Positions 33,745 to 46,146 are shown, counted from the first letter of the stretch. The stretch: 64,000 bases of DNA from Cristatella mucedo (GCA_009760855.2 WPIO01000009.1:2540501-2604500); one strand, 5' to 3'. Notes: generated from the letters alone by a model not told the origin. Translations and numbers: made by a program.

Positions 33745-36700
33745 TAATAATATTAATAATGATAATACACTTGATAAACTGTCCTCAGAGAACTCAATCT
33801 CTTTCTAGGCGCTTTACAGTTTCTGCAAAGGAAACACGATCGCATGGTGAGTGGTATCATGCTTGCTATACAACATGAATTACATGGTTAGGGGTGACAT
33901 GCACAGGGTCAGCATACAAGTCTGGTTAGTGGCAGCACGCAACAGTGTCAGCACGTGTAAGCACATAAAGGACAAATCATAGGGACCCACTAAATGATGT
34001 AATAAATAGGTGCGTTTTAAGTTCTGTTTAAATGTGGTCAATTCAGGGGATGTCGTGACGCAAGTCGGGAGTGAGTTCCAGGCTTTGGGAGCATACAAAC
34101 TACATGCACAGTCTCCAAAGGATTTGAGGTTTGTACGAGGTATAAATAAACAGTTAGTTTCCAAAAAGCGGGTGGTACGATGCTTGATCTAGTGGGGGAG
34201 TACATCTAATAGGTAGCCTGAAGACAAAGAATGGAAGGACGTAAAAATGTGCGACAAAACCTTGAAGTCGATCTGTTGCTTGACTGGTAGCCAGTGCAGG
34301 TCGGCGAGAAGTGGTGTGATGTGGCAACTGCGACGCTCACGACAGACAAGCCTAGCAGCGGAGTTTTGCACCAGCTGTAATCGCCTGATTGCACAGGCCG
34401 GTAGGCTAGCAAGCAGTGAGTCACAGAAGTCAAGACGGGATGTCAAAAATGCATGAACCATTTTAGATGTGGTATCCCTAACTGAACGAGCCCGAATTCT
34501 ACCAATGTCATGTAGGTGAAAGTAGACAGACTTTATTGTAGAGCTGATGTGGTCGTCTAACTAAAGGTCAGTTTGGAACATGACACCTAGATTTCTTGCA
34601 CATTCAACAGATGGGCTGGCAGAGTTGATTTTGAGCTCTAGCCTTTCCAATTTCTGAATCACACTTGGTTTGCTACCATCCCTGTGCAGATGTCAAAAAT
34701 ACATACAGCAAGGGAGTTGAGAGAATTCGAGGCGCTCGAAGGCTGGGAGGGATCAAAGCAAAGGTACAACTCAGTGTCATCCGAAAAGAATTGAAAGCCT
34801 AGATTTTGCTTGGCAATCACATCGGCAAGAGGGAGAGTATAAACCGTAAAAAAAAAGAATCGAACCAAGCACGGAGCCCCGCGGTACCCTATATTTCAGA
34901 GGTACCTCGGATGATCTTTGTCCATTCACATCAATACTCTGGAGTCTAACACTGATATTGGACCTGAATCATTGCAGTGCAGTGCCAGTGGTGCCCAGGC
35001 GAGACAAGAGGCGCTCTAGAAGAACTTTGTGATCAATAGCATCAAAAGCTACCGAAAGATTCAGCAAAACAGTAGAGATACTCAACATATGTCTGCATTC
35101 CTAAGTAGGTCATTTTACACCCGTAACTATGCTGACTCTGTGGAGTTATTAGCTCTAAAGCCTGAGTGGAACTTAGTAGGAAGGTTTGAGGTTTCAATAT
35201 GTGAGTTCATCTGGTCTGCCACGACTCGTTCCAGTGTCTTTGATGGGAATGGCAGAAGGGAGACTGGGTGGTAGTAGCTCAAGTTCTCTTGGTCTAGTTT
35301 GGCTTTCTTGATTAGTGGCCTGACTACAGCCTTTTCGAAAGGTGCTGGGGCATGACCTGAGGCTAATGACATATTTATTATGTTAGTTAAGCATGGCAGC
35401 AGCAGATCAATGCAACGTAGGAGCAGGACAGTGGGAATAGGGTCCAGAGGACTTGTTGTCTTCTTTGATTGGGATATGAACTTCAGGACGAGGTCACTAC
35501 TGACCTGCTTGAATGTAGACATTGAGGTGCTGCAAGGAATCGAGGGACAACAATCGGGGGAAGCTGCCATGGCAGGTATGGACTCCCTGATCTTGTCTAT
35601 CTTCCGGACAAAGAAGCTAGAGAAGTGATTAGCTAGATCGTCGCATGGATCACCAGGTAAAGTGCTAACCTGAGAGCGGTTGAGGAGATGATTGATCGTC
35701 GACATCAGCATTTTTTGATTGTACATCTGCGATCCAACAATTTTTTCATAGAAGCTTGACTTGGTCTTTGCTAGGATCAATTGGTACGACCTACAGTAGT
35801 TCTCGTACGCCTGTCAATGGGCAGTCAGTCCTGATCTTTTGTATGCTTTTTCAAGATGTCGCTTAGTAGACCTAGCTAATTTGATATCGGGCTTGTTTAG
35901 ATAAAGATACCACATCTAAGTTGGTCCATGCATTCGTGACATCCCGTCTCGACTTCTGCAACTCACTGCTTACTGGCCTACCAGCATGTGCGATCAGGCG
36001 ATTGCAGCTGGTGCAAAACTCTGCAGCTAGGCTTGTCTGTCGTGAGCGCCGAAATTGCCACATTACTCCACTTCTCGCCGACCTGCACTGGTTACCAGTC
36101 AAGCAACGGATTGACTTCAAGGTTTTGTCGCTCACTTTTAGGTCTCTTCATTCTATGGCTCCAGCCTATCTTTCAGATATACTACCCCATCAGGCCAAGT
36201 ATCGTACCACCCGCTTTTCGGAATCCAACAGTCTAGAAATACCTCGTACAAACCTTAAATCCTTTGGAGACCGTGCATTTAGTTCGCATGCTCCCACAGC
36301 CTGGAACTCCCTCCCGACCTGCGTCAGAACATCCCCTGACGTGACCACATTTAAAAGGAACCTAAAAACACACCTATTTAGGACAGCATTTAGCGGGTCC
36401 CTGTGATTCGTCCTTGATGTGCTTATGCGTGGTGACACCGTGCATGCTGCCACTAACCACATTCGCATGCTGACCCTGTGCATGTCACCCCTAACCATAT
36501 TATTCATTTTGTTTTTTTTAAGCATGATTTTACTTACCATTCGATTGCATTTCACTTTGCAGCAAATGTAAAGCGCCTAGAGAGAGATTAAGTTCTCTGA
36601 GGGCACTTTATCAAGTGAATTATTATTTTTATTATTATTATTATATCTGTGGTAAACTATAGGCCGTCTGGGCGAGGGCGCAGAGTGCACTTGGTCAGAC

Positions 36701-38060
36701 TGGCAAACTCGTCGTGCGTCTTAGCTAATGTGGCGTTGTGGCTATCTAACAATGATGACAGATCAGAAGAGGGTCTGAGCAGCAGAGGCAATGTAGACAT
36801 TTTCGCACGGACAGCATCGATGTCAAGGTTCTTAAGATTTCGCGATTCACGTGTGATTTTAGAGGAGGGTAGGAGGGCACACATTGCAGACTGAATGACA
36901 TCTGCGTGTGGTCAGATAAGCAGGATTTGGTAATAATTGGTGATGGCAAAGTGTAGTTGTATTAGAAAATGTGGTCGAGTGTGTGATCATTCATTTGAGT
37001 AGGGCCGTGCACATGAGCCACAAGAGACAATGAGTCAGTCAATGCAAGAAATACAGTGCTGAAGGTGTCAGATATGTTATCTGAGTGTATGCAGAAACCA
37101 CCCATAACGAGGAAGGATCGATTTCGTGCACACAGAATTGAAATGAGATCGGAGAAATCTGAGATAATCGGAGGATTTCGAACCTGGTGGGCGATAGACT
37201 GTTGCCACTATCGGTGGCTTGTTTTGGAGTGAATTCAAGACAATCGATTCAAAAGACTGATTCGAGGATACTGCAAATGGCTTGGAGATTAATTTCGACC
37301 ACGTAATAATAGTAACTCCGCCTCCAGTTTTGAGTGACCTAGGGGTGTGAAAGAAGAGGAAACCAGTCTGGGTAGTGTCTTTAATTGTCGGGCAGTTTAC
37401 TGATTTTGGCCAGGTGTCAGTCAAGGCGAGCAGGTCGTGACCATTTTCAGAAAGAAGGTTGGTTATTACTACAGGCGTGTAGCACATTGATCGAGGATTC
37501 CAAAGGCAAGCGTTAAGTTGGGCCATCGGAGTTATAACAGGCTTGATGACCACTAAGTTAGAGAGATTCACAGTGACATATGTGAGGAAGCTGTTGAGCG
37601 GTTTGAGACCGTACTAGGAATACATAATTCACGAATCTTAGCAACAGCAGTAACATGTAACATCTAGGAATGCATTTGATCTACTACGACGAAGCGATAA
37701 CAGCTGCACACGATCAATACTAACTTTCAGGTTACTAGCCGCCGGCGTAGCTAAGGCGCCGCCGGCGTTGGAGACCCAGCAGCCCGGAGTGATAAGCGTT
37801 TAGATATTCATAGGCACGTAATTCCTTATGAGTTACGGTCAAATAACAATCACAATCACTGTAAACAGATCTTAGCTGTATCTCTTCCGTATGCGGGTTC
37901 GCAAGAACTTTGGTTTTCGGAATAATTCTCTCTAAAAGATTAACGAGGCGCTTCTCTCCGCATGCAGTGGGCGTGTAGGAGCCGGAGATGGACGGCACGT
38001 CCGTTCTCGGCTGTGTGAGCTGAACCAGAGCACCTTGCCTCCGGGCTATCACGGCCCTTC
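33745..38060 (-). mobile_element. L2/CR1-type LINE, near full length, split by a nested insertion
   Basis: The 3' half is 33,745-35,888 (tail, reverse transcriptase). The 5' half is 36,643-38,060 (endonuclease and upstream sequence). Endonuclease pieces include LNACLWNPRSMCYTPVVITN, DLLALTDTWPKSVNCPTI and GGGVTIITWSK. The reverse transcriptase has KKTTSPLDPIPTVLLLRCID and FHSGFRANNSTESA. The catalytic box is FSDDT instead of FYADDT. The 5' region is homologous to 3,400-3,840 and has a 105-codon minus-strand frame (38,052-37,738) of unknown function. Disrupted and inactive. Confidence 0.9.
35889..36642 (+). mobile_element. Nested 5'-truncated LINE with 5-bp target duplication
   Basis: Begins GGGCTTGTTTAGATAAAG and ends in a (ATT)n tail, flanked by ATATC at 35,884-35,888 and 36,643-36,647. 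The reverse transcriptase C-terminal frame is open for 161 residues to its stop at 36,406. Removing the insert rejoins the host LINE sequence (AATTTGATATCTGTGG) as in uninterrupted copies. Confidence 0.92.
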
Positions 38061-38900
38061 ACATGACCTCTAACCAATTGCAATAACCAAGCGAGCTTTT
38101 TCATGATTAAATTCGGAGTCTTTTACGCAAGCCAGATTATGGCTGCCGAGACGTTAATCGAGGCTCCTGAATTATAATAACGTGGAACTGTTTTTATGAT
38201 AATCTCTGCATATGTGGCATACAAGCCGAAGTCATCTACTGATAAGGCAGTTACGGTCTTGGCTTGGTGCCAGTGCTAGAGGATTCGAGCTTCCGGCAGT
38301 TGAGTAGCGCTCGCGCCGTCGAGCAAGAATTTCTGCACTCTACGGCAGGTGCTGCACGCCTGTAACCCTCCGCGACTGGTGTACACTAGTGGCAGCATAG
38401 ACATTTAATCTTCAGGTACATTTGCTCTATACTAATGCCGCGCTCTTTTAACTTCTGCGTACCTGTGTATATTGGCGATACACATAGCCGTCAGTCCAGG
38501 CTAAGGCTTTGCCGGTTTGCTTGACCAAGGCTTTGCCGCACTCTTGGCAAGGACTGGCTCACGTTTGCACTGCGTTTGGGGCCTAAGTAGATTAGCGCAG
38601 AAGTCGCAACCACACGTTTGTAGCGAACAAAACTGCAGACGGCGCCGGCACTTTTTTCCAGCCATACTAGGCTACCGCATGTGCGTTGCTGCTCAGAGGC
38701 GTAGCAAGGGGTTGACGGGTGGGACAGATATACCCGGGCGCCTAGGCCAAGGGTGCGCCAAAGGCAAACTGAATTGTGCATTTTTTTAAACTTTTTCATG
38801 CGAAAATACTAATTTTGATTTCAAGCAAGTCCTTTTTTCAATGGATTTGACTATTGCCGGCTGAGCTAGTTAAGCATGCTTACATACTTGGACAAAGCTG
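38061..38900. other. No recognised gene
   Basis: Overlapping 90-102-codon frames on both strands at 38,491-38,799 have no recognisable domain. Confidence 0.4.
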
Positions 38901-38912
38901 TAGCTTGGCGCT

Positions 38913-39797
38913 ATGGCGGCACACACGCGACGACACGGAAATACTGAGGGGACTTTAACCACCGCTGTATTCGGCTGGCGCTCGCAGCGCAACAAGCACG
39001 CGGCCGTTCACCCATCCGTTCGCGTTCCGACTGTGGCCCGTGTAAACAGGCTGCTGAACTTCGAGAGGGAGACCAAGAAAAGTGGCTACGAACCAAGTGA
39101 GTGGCACTTGTTTTTGCTCCTTGCGAAGCAGCGGCGTTGTGCAAGGCGACAGACAGTGAGACTGCGCACGGAGGAGTTCGACGGCGTCCTCGAGGAGGGC
39201 GGCGGCGTCCGCGTGAAAGGCGGCGGCGGCGTCCGCGAGTTAGGCGGCGGCGGCGTCCGCGAAGAAGGCGGCGGCGTCCGCGAAGAAGGCGGCGGCGTCC
39301 GCGAAGAAGGCGGCGGCGTCCGCGAGGAAGGCGGCGGCGGCGTCCTCGAGGACGGCGGCGGCGTCCGCGAGGACGGCGGCGGCGGCATCCGCGAGGAAGG
39401 CGGCGTCCGCGAGGAAGGCGGCGTCCGCGAGGAAGGCGGCGGCGGCTTCCGCGAGGAAGGCGGCGGCGGCTTCCGCGAGGAAGACGGCGGCGGCGTCCGA
39501 GAGGAAGGCGGCGGCGTCCAAGAGGAAGGCGGCGGCGGCGCCGCGACAGAGTCGGCGGCGTCCGCGACGGAGTCGGCGGCGTCCGCGACGGAGTCGGCTG
39601 CGGCCTGCGACGGAGTCGGCTGCGGCCTGCGACGGAGTCGGCTGCGGCCTGCGACGGAGTCGGCTGCGGCCTGCGACGGAGCCGGCTGCGGCGTGCGCGA
39701 CGGAGCCGGCTGCGGCGTGCGCGACGGAGTCGGTGGCCTGCGAGGCAGAGCAAACCATGACGGTGACGTTGGCCTGCGACCAGCCGGTGGGCTGTGA
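38913..39797 (+). other. Long open frame through a GC-rich minisatellite
   Basis: A 294-codon frame starts at a good ATG (GCTATGGCGGC). It has about 70 residues of non-repetitive sequence and then Gly/Glu/Arg repeats (GGGVREEG) coded by the minisatellite. The opposite strand is open over 349 and 280 codons and other frames are also open, so length alone is no evidence. No domain, promoter or splice support was found. It may be a first exon, but I regard it as unproven. Confidence 0.2.
39180..39740. repeat. GC-rich coding-like minisatellite in two blocks
   Basis: 39,180-39,545 consists of 18-24-bp variants of GGCGGCGTCCGCGAGGAA. 39,546-39,740 consists of 21-24-bp variants of GACGGAGTCGGCTGCGGCCT. 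Units are mostly multiples of 3 in the first block, which keeps frames open. Confidence 0.9.
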
Positions 39798-39799
39798 CG

Positions 39800-41510
39800 T
39801 GGCCTAGGCCGGAGTGTGTACAGACCGAATAGTCTGCACAGGACGGAGAGACTGGGAAGGCTTGAGAAGATGTGCAGGCTGGAGAAGCAGCTGTGCATGT
39901 CGGAGACGCGACGGCAGAATCGGCAGAGGCGAATAGGCTTGCTCCTTGCTGCTCTGTACCTTGTAGCTACAGGTCGGTCCTGGAGGTCGGCAGCCCAGAG
40001 TGCCTGGCTGCTGCTCGCTTCCTCTGCTGCATGCTTCTCTGGGCACGACTCTTGGGTGCTTGCTTTACCTGCCTCGCCTTGGCACGATACCTTGCTTGCC
40101 GTGAACGATTCAGGTCCTTTTAAGGAGTAGCACAAAAGTCATTATTATTATTAAGCTGGGTAATATATGTGGCCTTGGAGGCTGCTCGAGTGCCGACAGT
40201 CTAGTGGCACTGTTGCAGGCGAAAAACTTAATGGCGTGAATTGTTCTTATTGTTGTGTCCCAGACACTGTGGCCTCGCTTGTCATTTTTAGGTCCCAACT
40301 ACACTGGATTGCTGCCCCAGAGCGGCCCCAGACAATCCAAAGCGGCTTCGTCAGTAATGTGCATCACCAGGACGAGGTTTAAAACCTAGGTTAACCAAGC
40401 GCATGGCAGCTGGTTGATACTACATATCACAATAGCAAGCAAATATATTCCGGCATGTATCACACCACGGGAGTTCTGTCTGCTGCAGCTAGTTGTTAGT
40501 AGGCCCCAGAATTCTCACCGGTAAAAGCAAGGAAAGATAGCAAGCGCCTGGTTCTACTGTAGATGCACGTTATTACTTTTACTTTAGTCGTAGCTACTCG
40601 GCCTGACTGATCTCTTGGCTCATCCATATCCAGCTGAACTGATGCACCAGCTTAAGCCTCCTTCAGCGTGACCTCAGGCCCTCCAAGAACAAGAATGCCT
40701 TTGCTGGCAGCAGCTATTGCTCTGCGCGTCCAAGACTGAGAAAGTTGCTTCCACTATTTCAATGCAATGACATCTTCTCTCCGACTATGATGCATCCTTT
40801 CCGGTCACAGTGTGTTGCTACGTCCTAACTACGCACATCCTGGGCTGCCCTTCCGACTCAGCTATGCTCATGGCTTTCTCATAGTTGCTCAGTGAAAGTC
40901 GCTTTAGAATTTAGTACGCTATAGAAAACTCTCCAGAGTAAAACCCATTTTGTCTTTCTAAGCTTGTAAAACCATAGATGGAGATACATGCATGTACACA
41001 GCTACCTGCATGCATAACAAATAGTGATCTTAGAAAACAGCAGTGGGCGTCAAGAAATTTTTCACCTCGAAGTTGTCTCGTCAAACTAAGGCATCATCTC
41101 ATTCCAATTTGCCTTCTATATAAAAGAATATTCCTTAACTTCTTAAAACAATACCTTGAAGCTCAAAATCTCTGTTTGGTAAAGCTGCCTAAATGTTTCT
41201 TTAGATGGTGGCACGGCTTGCGAAATAATCAATGGCAAACTTTGTGCAGCCATGCAGGTGTGCATACAAAAACAGCTTGGCCTTATATCTACCTGTACCT
41301 CTACCGCCTGATCTGTACTTGGAATTATTCACGGACATTCAAGCTACGGATTACGATAACTCACCCCCAGTTAGTGTAAATCTGTGATCGCATACGCACA
41401 AAGACGCCTGCTTTTAATGCGGGTACGGAGCTGAAAAGGAAGAGCACATCAGGTCTTTCACCTGTCTACCTGGTACCTAAGGAATGCTGTGAATGGTCAG
41501 TTGATCAAAC
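39800..41510. other. No firm gene; repeat-derived piece at 40,600-40,890
   Basis: 40,600-40,890 parallels 3,040-3,350 upstream of the LINE at 3.4 kb (TTGCTTCCACTATTTCAATG, CAATGACATCT, CTCAGCTATGCTCA), so it is a dispersed repeat, possibly a LINE 5' end. A 133-codon frame at 40,978-41,379 lacks motifs. Confidence 0.4.
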
Positions 41511-41511
41511 G

Positions 41512-41640
41512 GCCTCATTTCTATAGCGCCAGAAGAGCTTTAAAGGCTATTACCACCGCTTGCAGCGTGCAATAAAGAACTGTCTGCTGCAAGATGAAAA
41601 CCTCTCGGCATTGGTAGTGAAAAGAGCGAGCACCCTACCC
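41512..41640 (-). mobile_element. tRNA-derived SINE, type 2
   Basis: Minus strand: GGTGCTCGCTCTTTTCACTA and, after the head, TTATTGCACGCTGCAAGCGG, AGCTCTTCTGGCGCTATAG. The head is decayed. Confidence 0.6.
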
Positions 41641-41644
41641 TACC

Positions 41645-41664
41645 TATATATATATATATATGTA

Positions 41665-41737
<73 letters not shown>
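41645..41737. repeat. (TA)n-(TG)n microsatellite
   Basis: Short (TA)n, two TATG units, then about 70 bp of pure (TG)n. Confidence 0.97.
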
Positions 41738-41738
<1 letters not shown>

Positions 41739-42370
41739 GCGGTTCTCATTTAAACATGCAGAAGGAACCACGAGCAGATTCTGCTGGCAGGACACGCAAT
41801 CTAACACCACGCAGGACGTCCCAACTTTAAATTCAACGTTTAAGCTTTGCGCTGACTCGTCAATTTTATTCTCGAGACTGGAATCCAACCTACGAGATTG
41901 GAGGTGACAATTTCTTTAAAGTCAACAAACGTGGGTAGGCGCGAAGTGAATATGTCCCCTTAGAGCATTTGGGGTGAGCTCGGTAATAAAAAAAACTTTC
42001 ATTAAGAACAACAGCTTTGCGTGCTGTATTTTCGGCAGGACCTTCATTAAGAAAAAGCCGGGTATGTAAACACATAGGCGCCATTCTCTAGACTTTATAA
42101 GCACGTGCAGTTTTGCAAAAGCTTCGAGGCGAGCGGCGACGACTCGGGCACCCCAATTTCTTAGTCAACTGCTACTACTTCATGAAAGCTATATGACGTG
42201 TCAATCATTCAGTAGGGTGTAGAGCCTGCCTAGTGAATGGTTGCCCTCATGAAGTGCTCGAATATAATAAAACTAGCTATACTAGGCAGGTGCGGACTTA
42301 CTTCTGGGATATTCGCAATATTAATGACCATGGATTACCTCCATACCGGTGTGCACCTGAAGCCGCGAAC
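41738..42370. other. No recognised gene
   Basis: A minus-strand TATAAAG at about 42,098 lies 14 nt from an ATG, which is too close for a normal promoter. No other signal was seen. Confidence 0.4.
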
Positions 42371-42374
42371 GTGT

Positions 42375-42377
<3 letters not shown>

Positions 42378-42447
<70 letters not shown>

Positions 42448-42485
42448 CCTCCCTCCCTCCCTCTCTCTCTCTCTCCCTCTCTCTC
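42378..42485. repeat. (CT)n microsatellite
   Basis: About 68 bp of pure (CT)n followed by CCCTCCCTCC interruptions and more (CT)n. Confidence 0.97.
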
Positions 42486-42949
42486 GACGCGCTTCGAAGT
42501 GCCAGTCAAGCCTACGTGCTGGTCGTATCTGTCAGGCCGCTGTGAGTGCTAGCACGAGCTATCTGCGTCGTGCTTTGTACCATAGATTGGACAATTTTTG
42601 GGCGCTGAAGGTCGTAGCTATCACCCTGCGTTGGCATGAGCTAGCTCGGTACCTGGCGCAGGCGTTAGTTACCTTAAGCCAAATAGGAACTGGTGGCATT
42701 GTTTCTGTTCATTGTTGTCAAACAATTTGTCAAACAAACAAATGTCAAACAACTTCAAGCAAGTTCTTGTCTTGCCCACATACGCATTTTACGAACCAAA
42801 TATGTAACGCCGAAGGTTCGGCGGAGTAGGCTTAACCTGCCGCTTACCTAGCGGCTTAACCTAGCGCCTAATGCCGTTCGGTGCGCGTCTACGCGAAATA
42901 AGCTGGCCGCCACGAAACGAGCGTTGTTTCTGGCGCCGACCTACTTACC

Positions 42950-43800
42950 TTTACTAAAGGGGGTTGTGAGTCCGCGACGTGAGTTGAAAAGCGAGACACA
43001 CAAATTGGGGATTTTACTGAGCTTTATTCGCAAGCGCACATAGTCCCTGCGCGTCTAGCTCGGTTTTATCTCCACACTTCTCACACGCTCTCAACAGCAC
43101 ACGCATTCTTGCGGAGGGAAAACGTCTCCGCACTTAGGCTACCTGCGTCTATTGTGGGGAACGACCCAGATAGGACGAAGAGCCCGAACCGGAGCCTCGA
43201 CCTTGACCGGAGAACTAGGGCTCCGCTTCCACCTCACGGCAGGAATACCTCACACACTACACCAAGCACTCTTGGTGAGACCACGTGCACGCGCGCACAC
43301 ACAAAACACAGAGAAACACAAAAATGCGAGCTCGAGCGCTATACGACTGCATTCGGTGGCGTCTACCGAATCCTCCCGTCCCTGTCCCGTCCAGTCGTCC
43401 CTCAATCACCGGCGAACAGCCCGCCCTCCTCCCTCGCTTTCAGAGAAACGAGTCCGGCAACTACCGGCCAAGACAGAGACGAAGATGAAGAAGAGACCCC
43501 TAATGAGCGTCGCCCCATCACTATATAGCTAGCGGGGACAATGGGGTTGACACTCCAGCCAATATCAATCACCTCAGCGACCTCTGCGTCCCCTTGCTCA
43601 CCTGCTCGAGAATGCAGACGCTCTTCAGCCACTTCTTTTGTTCTCACGGAAACCGTCCAGCAGATCTAGCATAGCTGGCGGCGTCAGCGACCTTGGGCAA
43701 GCGTTGCCCTATTCTCAAATCGCTAGCAGGAACTATAGGGTTGACACTCCAGTCAATATCAATCACCTCAGCGACCTCTGCGTCCCCTTGCTCTAGGACG
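42950..43800 (+). mobile_element. Possible LTR-retrotransposon end (polypurine tract and LTR-like DNA)
   Basis: ACTAAAGGGGG followed by TTGTGAGTCC resembles a polypurine tract next to a 5'-TG LTR edge, with GAGCTTTATTCGC inside, a pattern common in invertebrate Gypsy LTRs. Two ~70-bp direct repeats (43,531-43,601 and 43,723-43,795, sharing GGGTTGACACTCCAG) lie downstream. No coding domain and no clear 3' LTR edge were found. Confidence 0.3.
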
Positions 43801-43889
43801 GAGGTGTTTCCTGCTGAGCAATTCTCATGCGCTCTAAAACTGAGTTAGGCCGGCGCTGTGCTGCAAATACATCAAGGCGAGCCTTCGAT

Positions 43890-43965
43890 GTTATAATAAT
43901 ATAAAATAATAAAAATAATAAATAAATAATAAATAATAATAAATAAATAATAAATAATAAAATAA
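43890..43965. repeat. AATAA-rich low-complexity tract
   Basis: Irregular ATAATAAATAA repeats. Confidence 0.9.
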
Positions 43966-44185
43966 GCTGAACTAAGAATAGGTCAGATTAGATCGGATCT
44001 TGTCGAGAAAGGTTGCTCTCTGATGCCGGCGGCGAAGTGAATATTCAGACAGTGGTGCAGCTGAGCCGGCTGGCCGCCCGTTACGACGCGCTTTTAGCCA
44101 CCCTTCTCTCACCCACGCGGTAGCTTCCCTTGGGTGACTATTGAGCTTCCGGTTATGGCTACCACGTGTGCAGAGTGGCTCGAGA

Positions 44186-44232
44186 GACTTCTTGATAGCC
44201 GCACGCCATTGGCGTGCGGCTATCGAGAAGTC
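44186..44232. repeat. Long hairpin, 22-bp arms, 3-bp loop
   Basis: GACTTCTTGATAGCCGCACG plus CC, loop ATT, and the reverse complement with one mismatch. It lies 20 bp before the (AG)n tract. Confidence 0.9.
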
Positions 44233-44247
44233 GTGTACATGTTTTTT

Positions 44248-44391
<144 letters not shown>

Positions 44392-44584
44392 GCTATCTAT
44401 CACCTTCCCTTTTTTTTAGATGGAACTGAAAAGACTGCGACGTTGTGCATTCGGTTTACTCGTGGAGCCAGTTGGTAGAGGAGGCACTCATCTGTTTGAC
44501 GCTTGATCGTATTCGTATTTAGATTTCCTTAGCAATATCATTTAGACAGACCTGCACAGAAATCTACTGCTGCCTGCGGATGTT

Positions 44585-44690
44585 ATCACCAGTCATTTGG
44601 TCTTGCTTTCCATACAGCATCTGTAAAGTGCGTAGAATGAGATTCAGCTCCCTGAGGGCGCTTTGCAAATGCATTATTATTGTTATTATA
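44585..44690 (+). mobile_element. LINE 3'-tail-only insertion
   Basis: CATCTGTAAAGTGCGTAGAA, GATTCAGCTCCCTGAGGGCG and a (TTATTATTG)n-like tail. Confidence 0.7.
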
Positions 44691-45149
44691 TTATCATGCG
44701 GGCCCGTTCGGCGCACAGCCTTAGGTCCTCGAGAAACGATGCATACGCATTTACTCGCGGACTGCCAAACTCCACTACTTAATCGAGTGGTAAGCCTTCG
44801 CTATGCAGTTTGAACGTTTCTCTGGATGGGCGGCCCCATTTTTATTTTAGACTGGGCCGAATAAACCTGCCCGGCAGCGTGCCTTCGGGATGCTGCTTTA
44901 GGTTCTCCAAACAAAGCTACCTAGCTCTTTTGATATGGAGGCCGAGAATGTCCTCCGATATGTACGCCCTGCGTGCTCAGCTTCAGGCTACTACAAAATG
45001 GGCAACGATATTCCACGTTGTTGCACTACATACACTGTAGGTCGGAAAAAGACTTTTGAGCACGGTGCATCCACGGCACGCACATTAACGTTCAGTGCCT
45101 AGAGGGGTGTCTTGGGCTTAGAGGCGACACAAATGAGGCGCTCCGGTTA
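44691..45149. other. No recognised gene
   Basis: Two plus-strand frames of 76-77 codons without motifs. Confidence 0.4.
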
Positions 45150-45250
45150 ATAATAATAATAACAAGTATAGATTCGCATAGCACTCTCAGAGAACGTAAC
45201 CTCTACCTCGGCACCTTACACATGCTGCTAAGGAAGCATGATCAGATGGT
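45150..45250 (-). mobile_element. LINE 3'-tail-only insertion
   Basis: (TAA)n then CATAGCACTCTCAGAGAACG and CTCGGCACCTTACACATG, the complement of a decayed LINE tail. Confidence 0.65.
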
Positions 45251-45654
45251 CCGTACAGTCCTCTGAGAACTTACGCACGAGTCAGTCTTTTGAGATAGGA
45301 GACATGCAATTTCCGGGGCCCGTTGGCAATAGAATTGCCAGGCATTTAATTTTAAAACCGCTCTATAATCAGGCCAAGCAGCCTAGACCGACCGACACTG
45401 ACCACTTGTAGCAATCACCACCTGATTCTTGCAGTTACGGTGCTTGTTCCAAGTTTCTCTAACCTGACACCGCGGCATCCCATCCCCGTGGCAACACTTC
45501 ATTCAATACTGTGCAAAATCCTCTCTCATAAAGTATTCACAGCCGAGAATTCCCGTTAACGTCCGGTAGCTGTAATAATGATAGTTTAGGAGTATTGTGA
45601 GCACTGCTAACCAATAATAGTTATTTCTTATTACAGCGTTTCTTATACGAGCGC
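45251..45654. other. No recognised gene
   Basis: No motif-bearing open frame. Confidence 0.4.
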
Positions 45655-45727
45655 TATACACAACTCTCCTGCGCTACCTCCACATAGTCTTTGTGGTTTT
45701 ACAGACGGAGATACGTTGCATTAAATT
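45655..45727 (-). repeat. Dispersed repeat C, copy 5
   Basis: Minus strand: TTAATGCAACGTATCTCCGT, CTGTAAAACCACAAAGACTA, TGTGG and GCAGGAGAGTTGTGTATAG. Confidence 0.6.
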
Positions 45728-46140
45728 ATTTCTTGGGTATGGGCAATGTTGATTGCCGGCCCGCACCGCTATCATCGCTTGCCCGAGAGCATTACACGAT
45801 GCCTTTGCGACGCATTAGTCAAGCTACGAGGCGCTAGTCGCATCAGTCTCGAATGCGCTGATGCATGGTCCGGCATCCACCACTTCGGCTGCGAGCTTGT
45901 GCGAATGGCGCTGCGCGGAGCGGCCGCGAACGTGTCCGGCACCAGGCGGCCCCGCTCGTCGGGCGCCCGACGACGACGCAGCCAGCCGGTAAGTTCGACC
46001 GCGGCGGAAATGCTGAGCCTTCGAAGGACGAGCGCGAACGCGAACGATTGGTGCGATTCAGTGGCGACTCCAAACACGCGACTGATTGATTGGCTGATTT
46101 CGCAAATCTAAAGCAAAAGTAGAGTTTGGTCGATTTACCA
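45728..46140. other. CpG-rich, no firm gene
   Basis: A 121-codon plus-strand frame overlaps 101- and 196-codon minus-strand frames. All are expected in DNA this GC-rich, and none shows a domain. Confidence 0.35.
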
Positions 46141-46146
46141 GATTCG

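Noticed and set aside
39086-40135. 349-codon minus-strand open frame, longest in the window
   Set aside because: It runs through the GC-rich minisatellite, where several frames on both strands are open. No domain, promoter or splice support.
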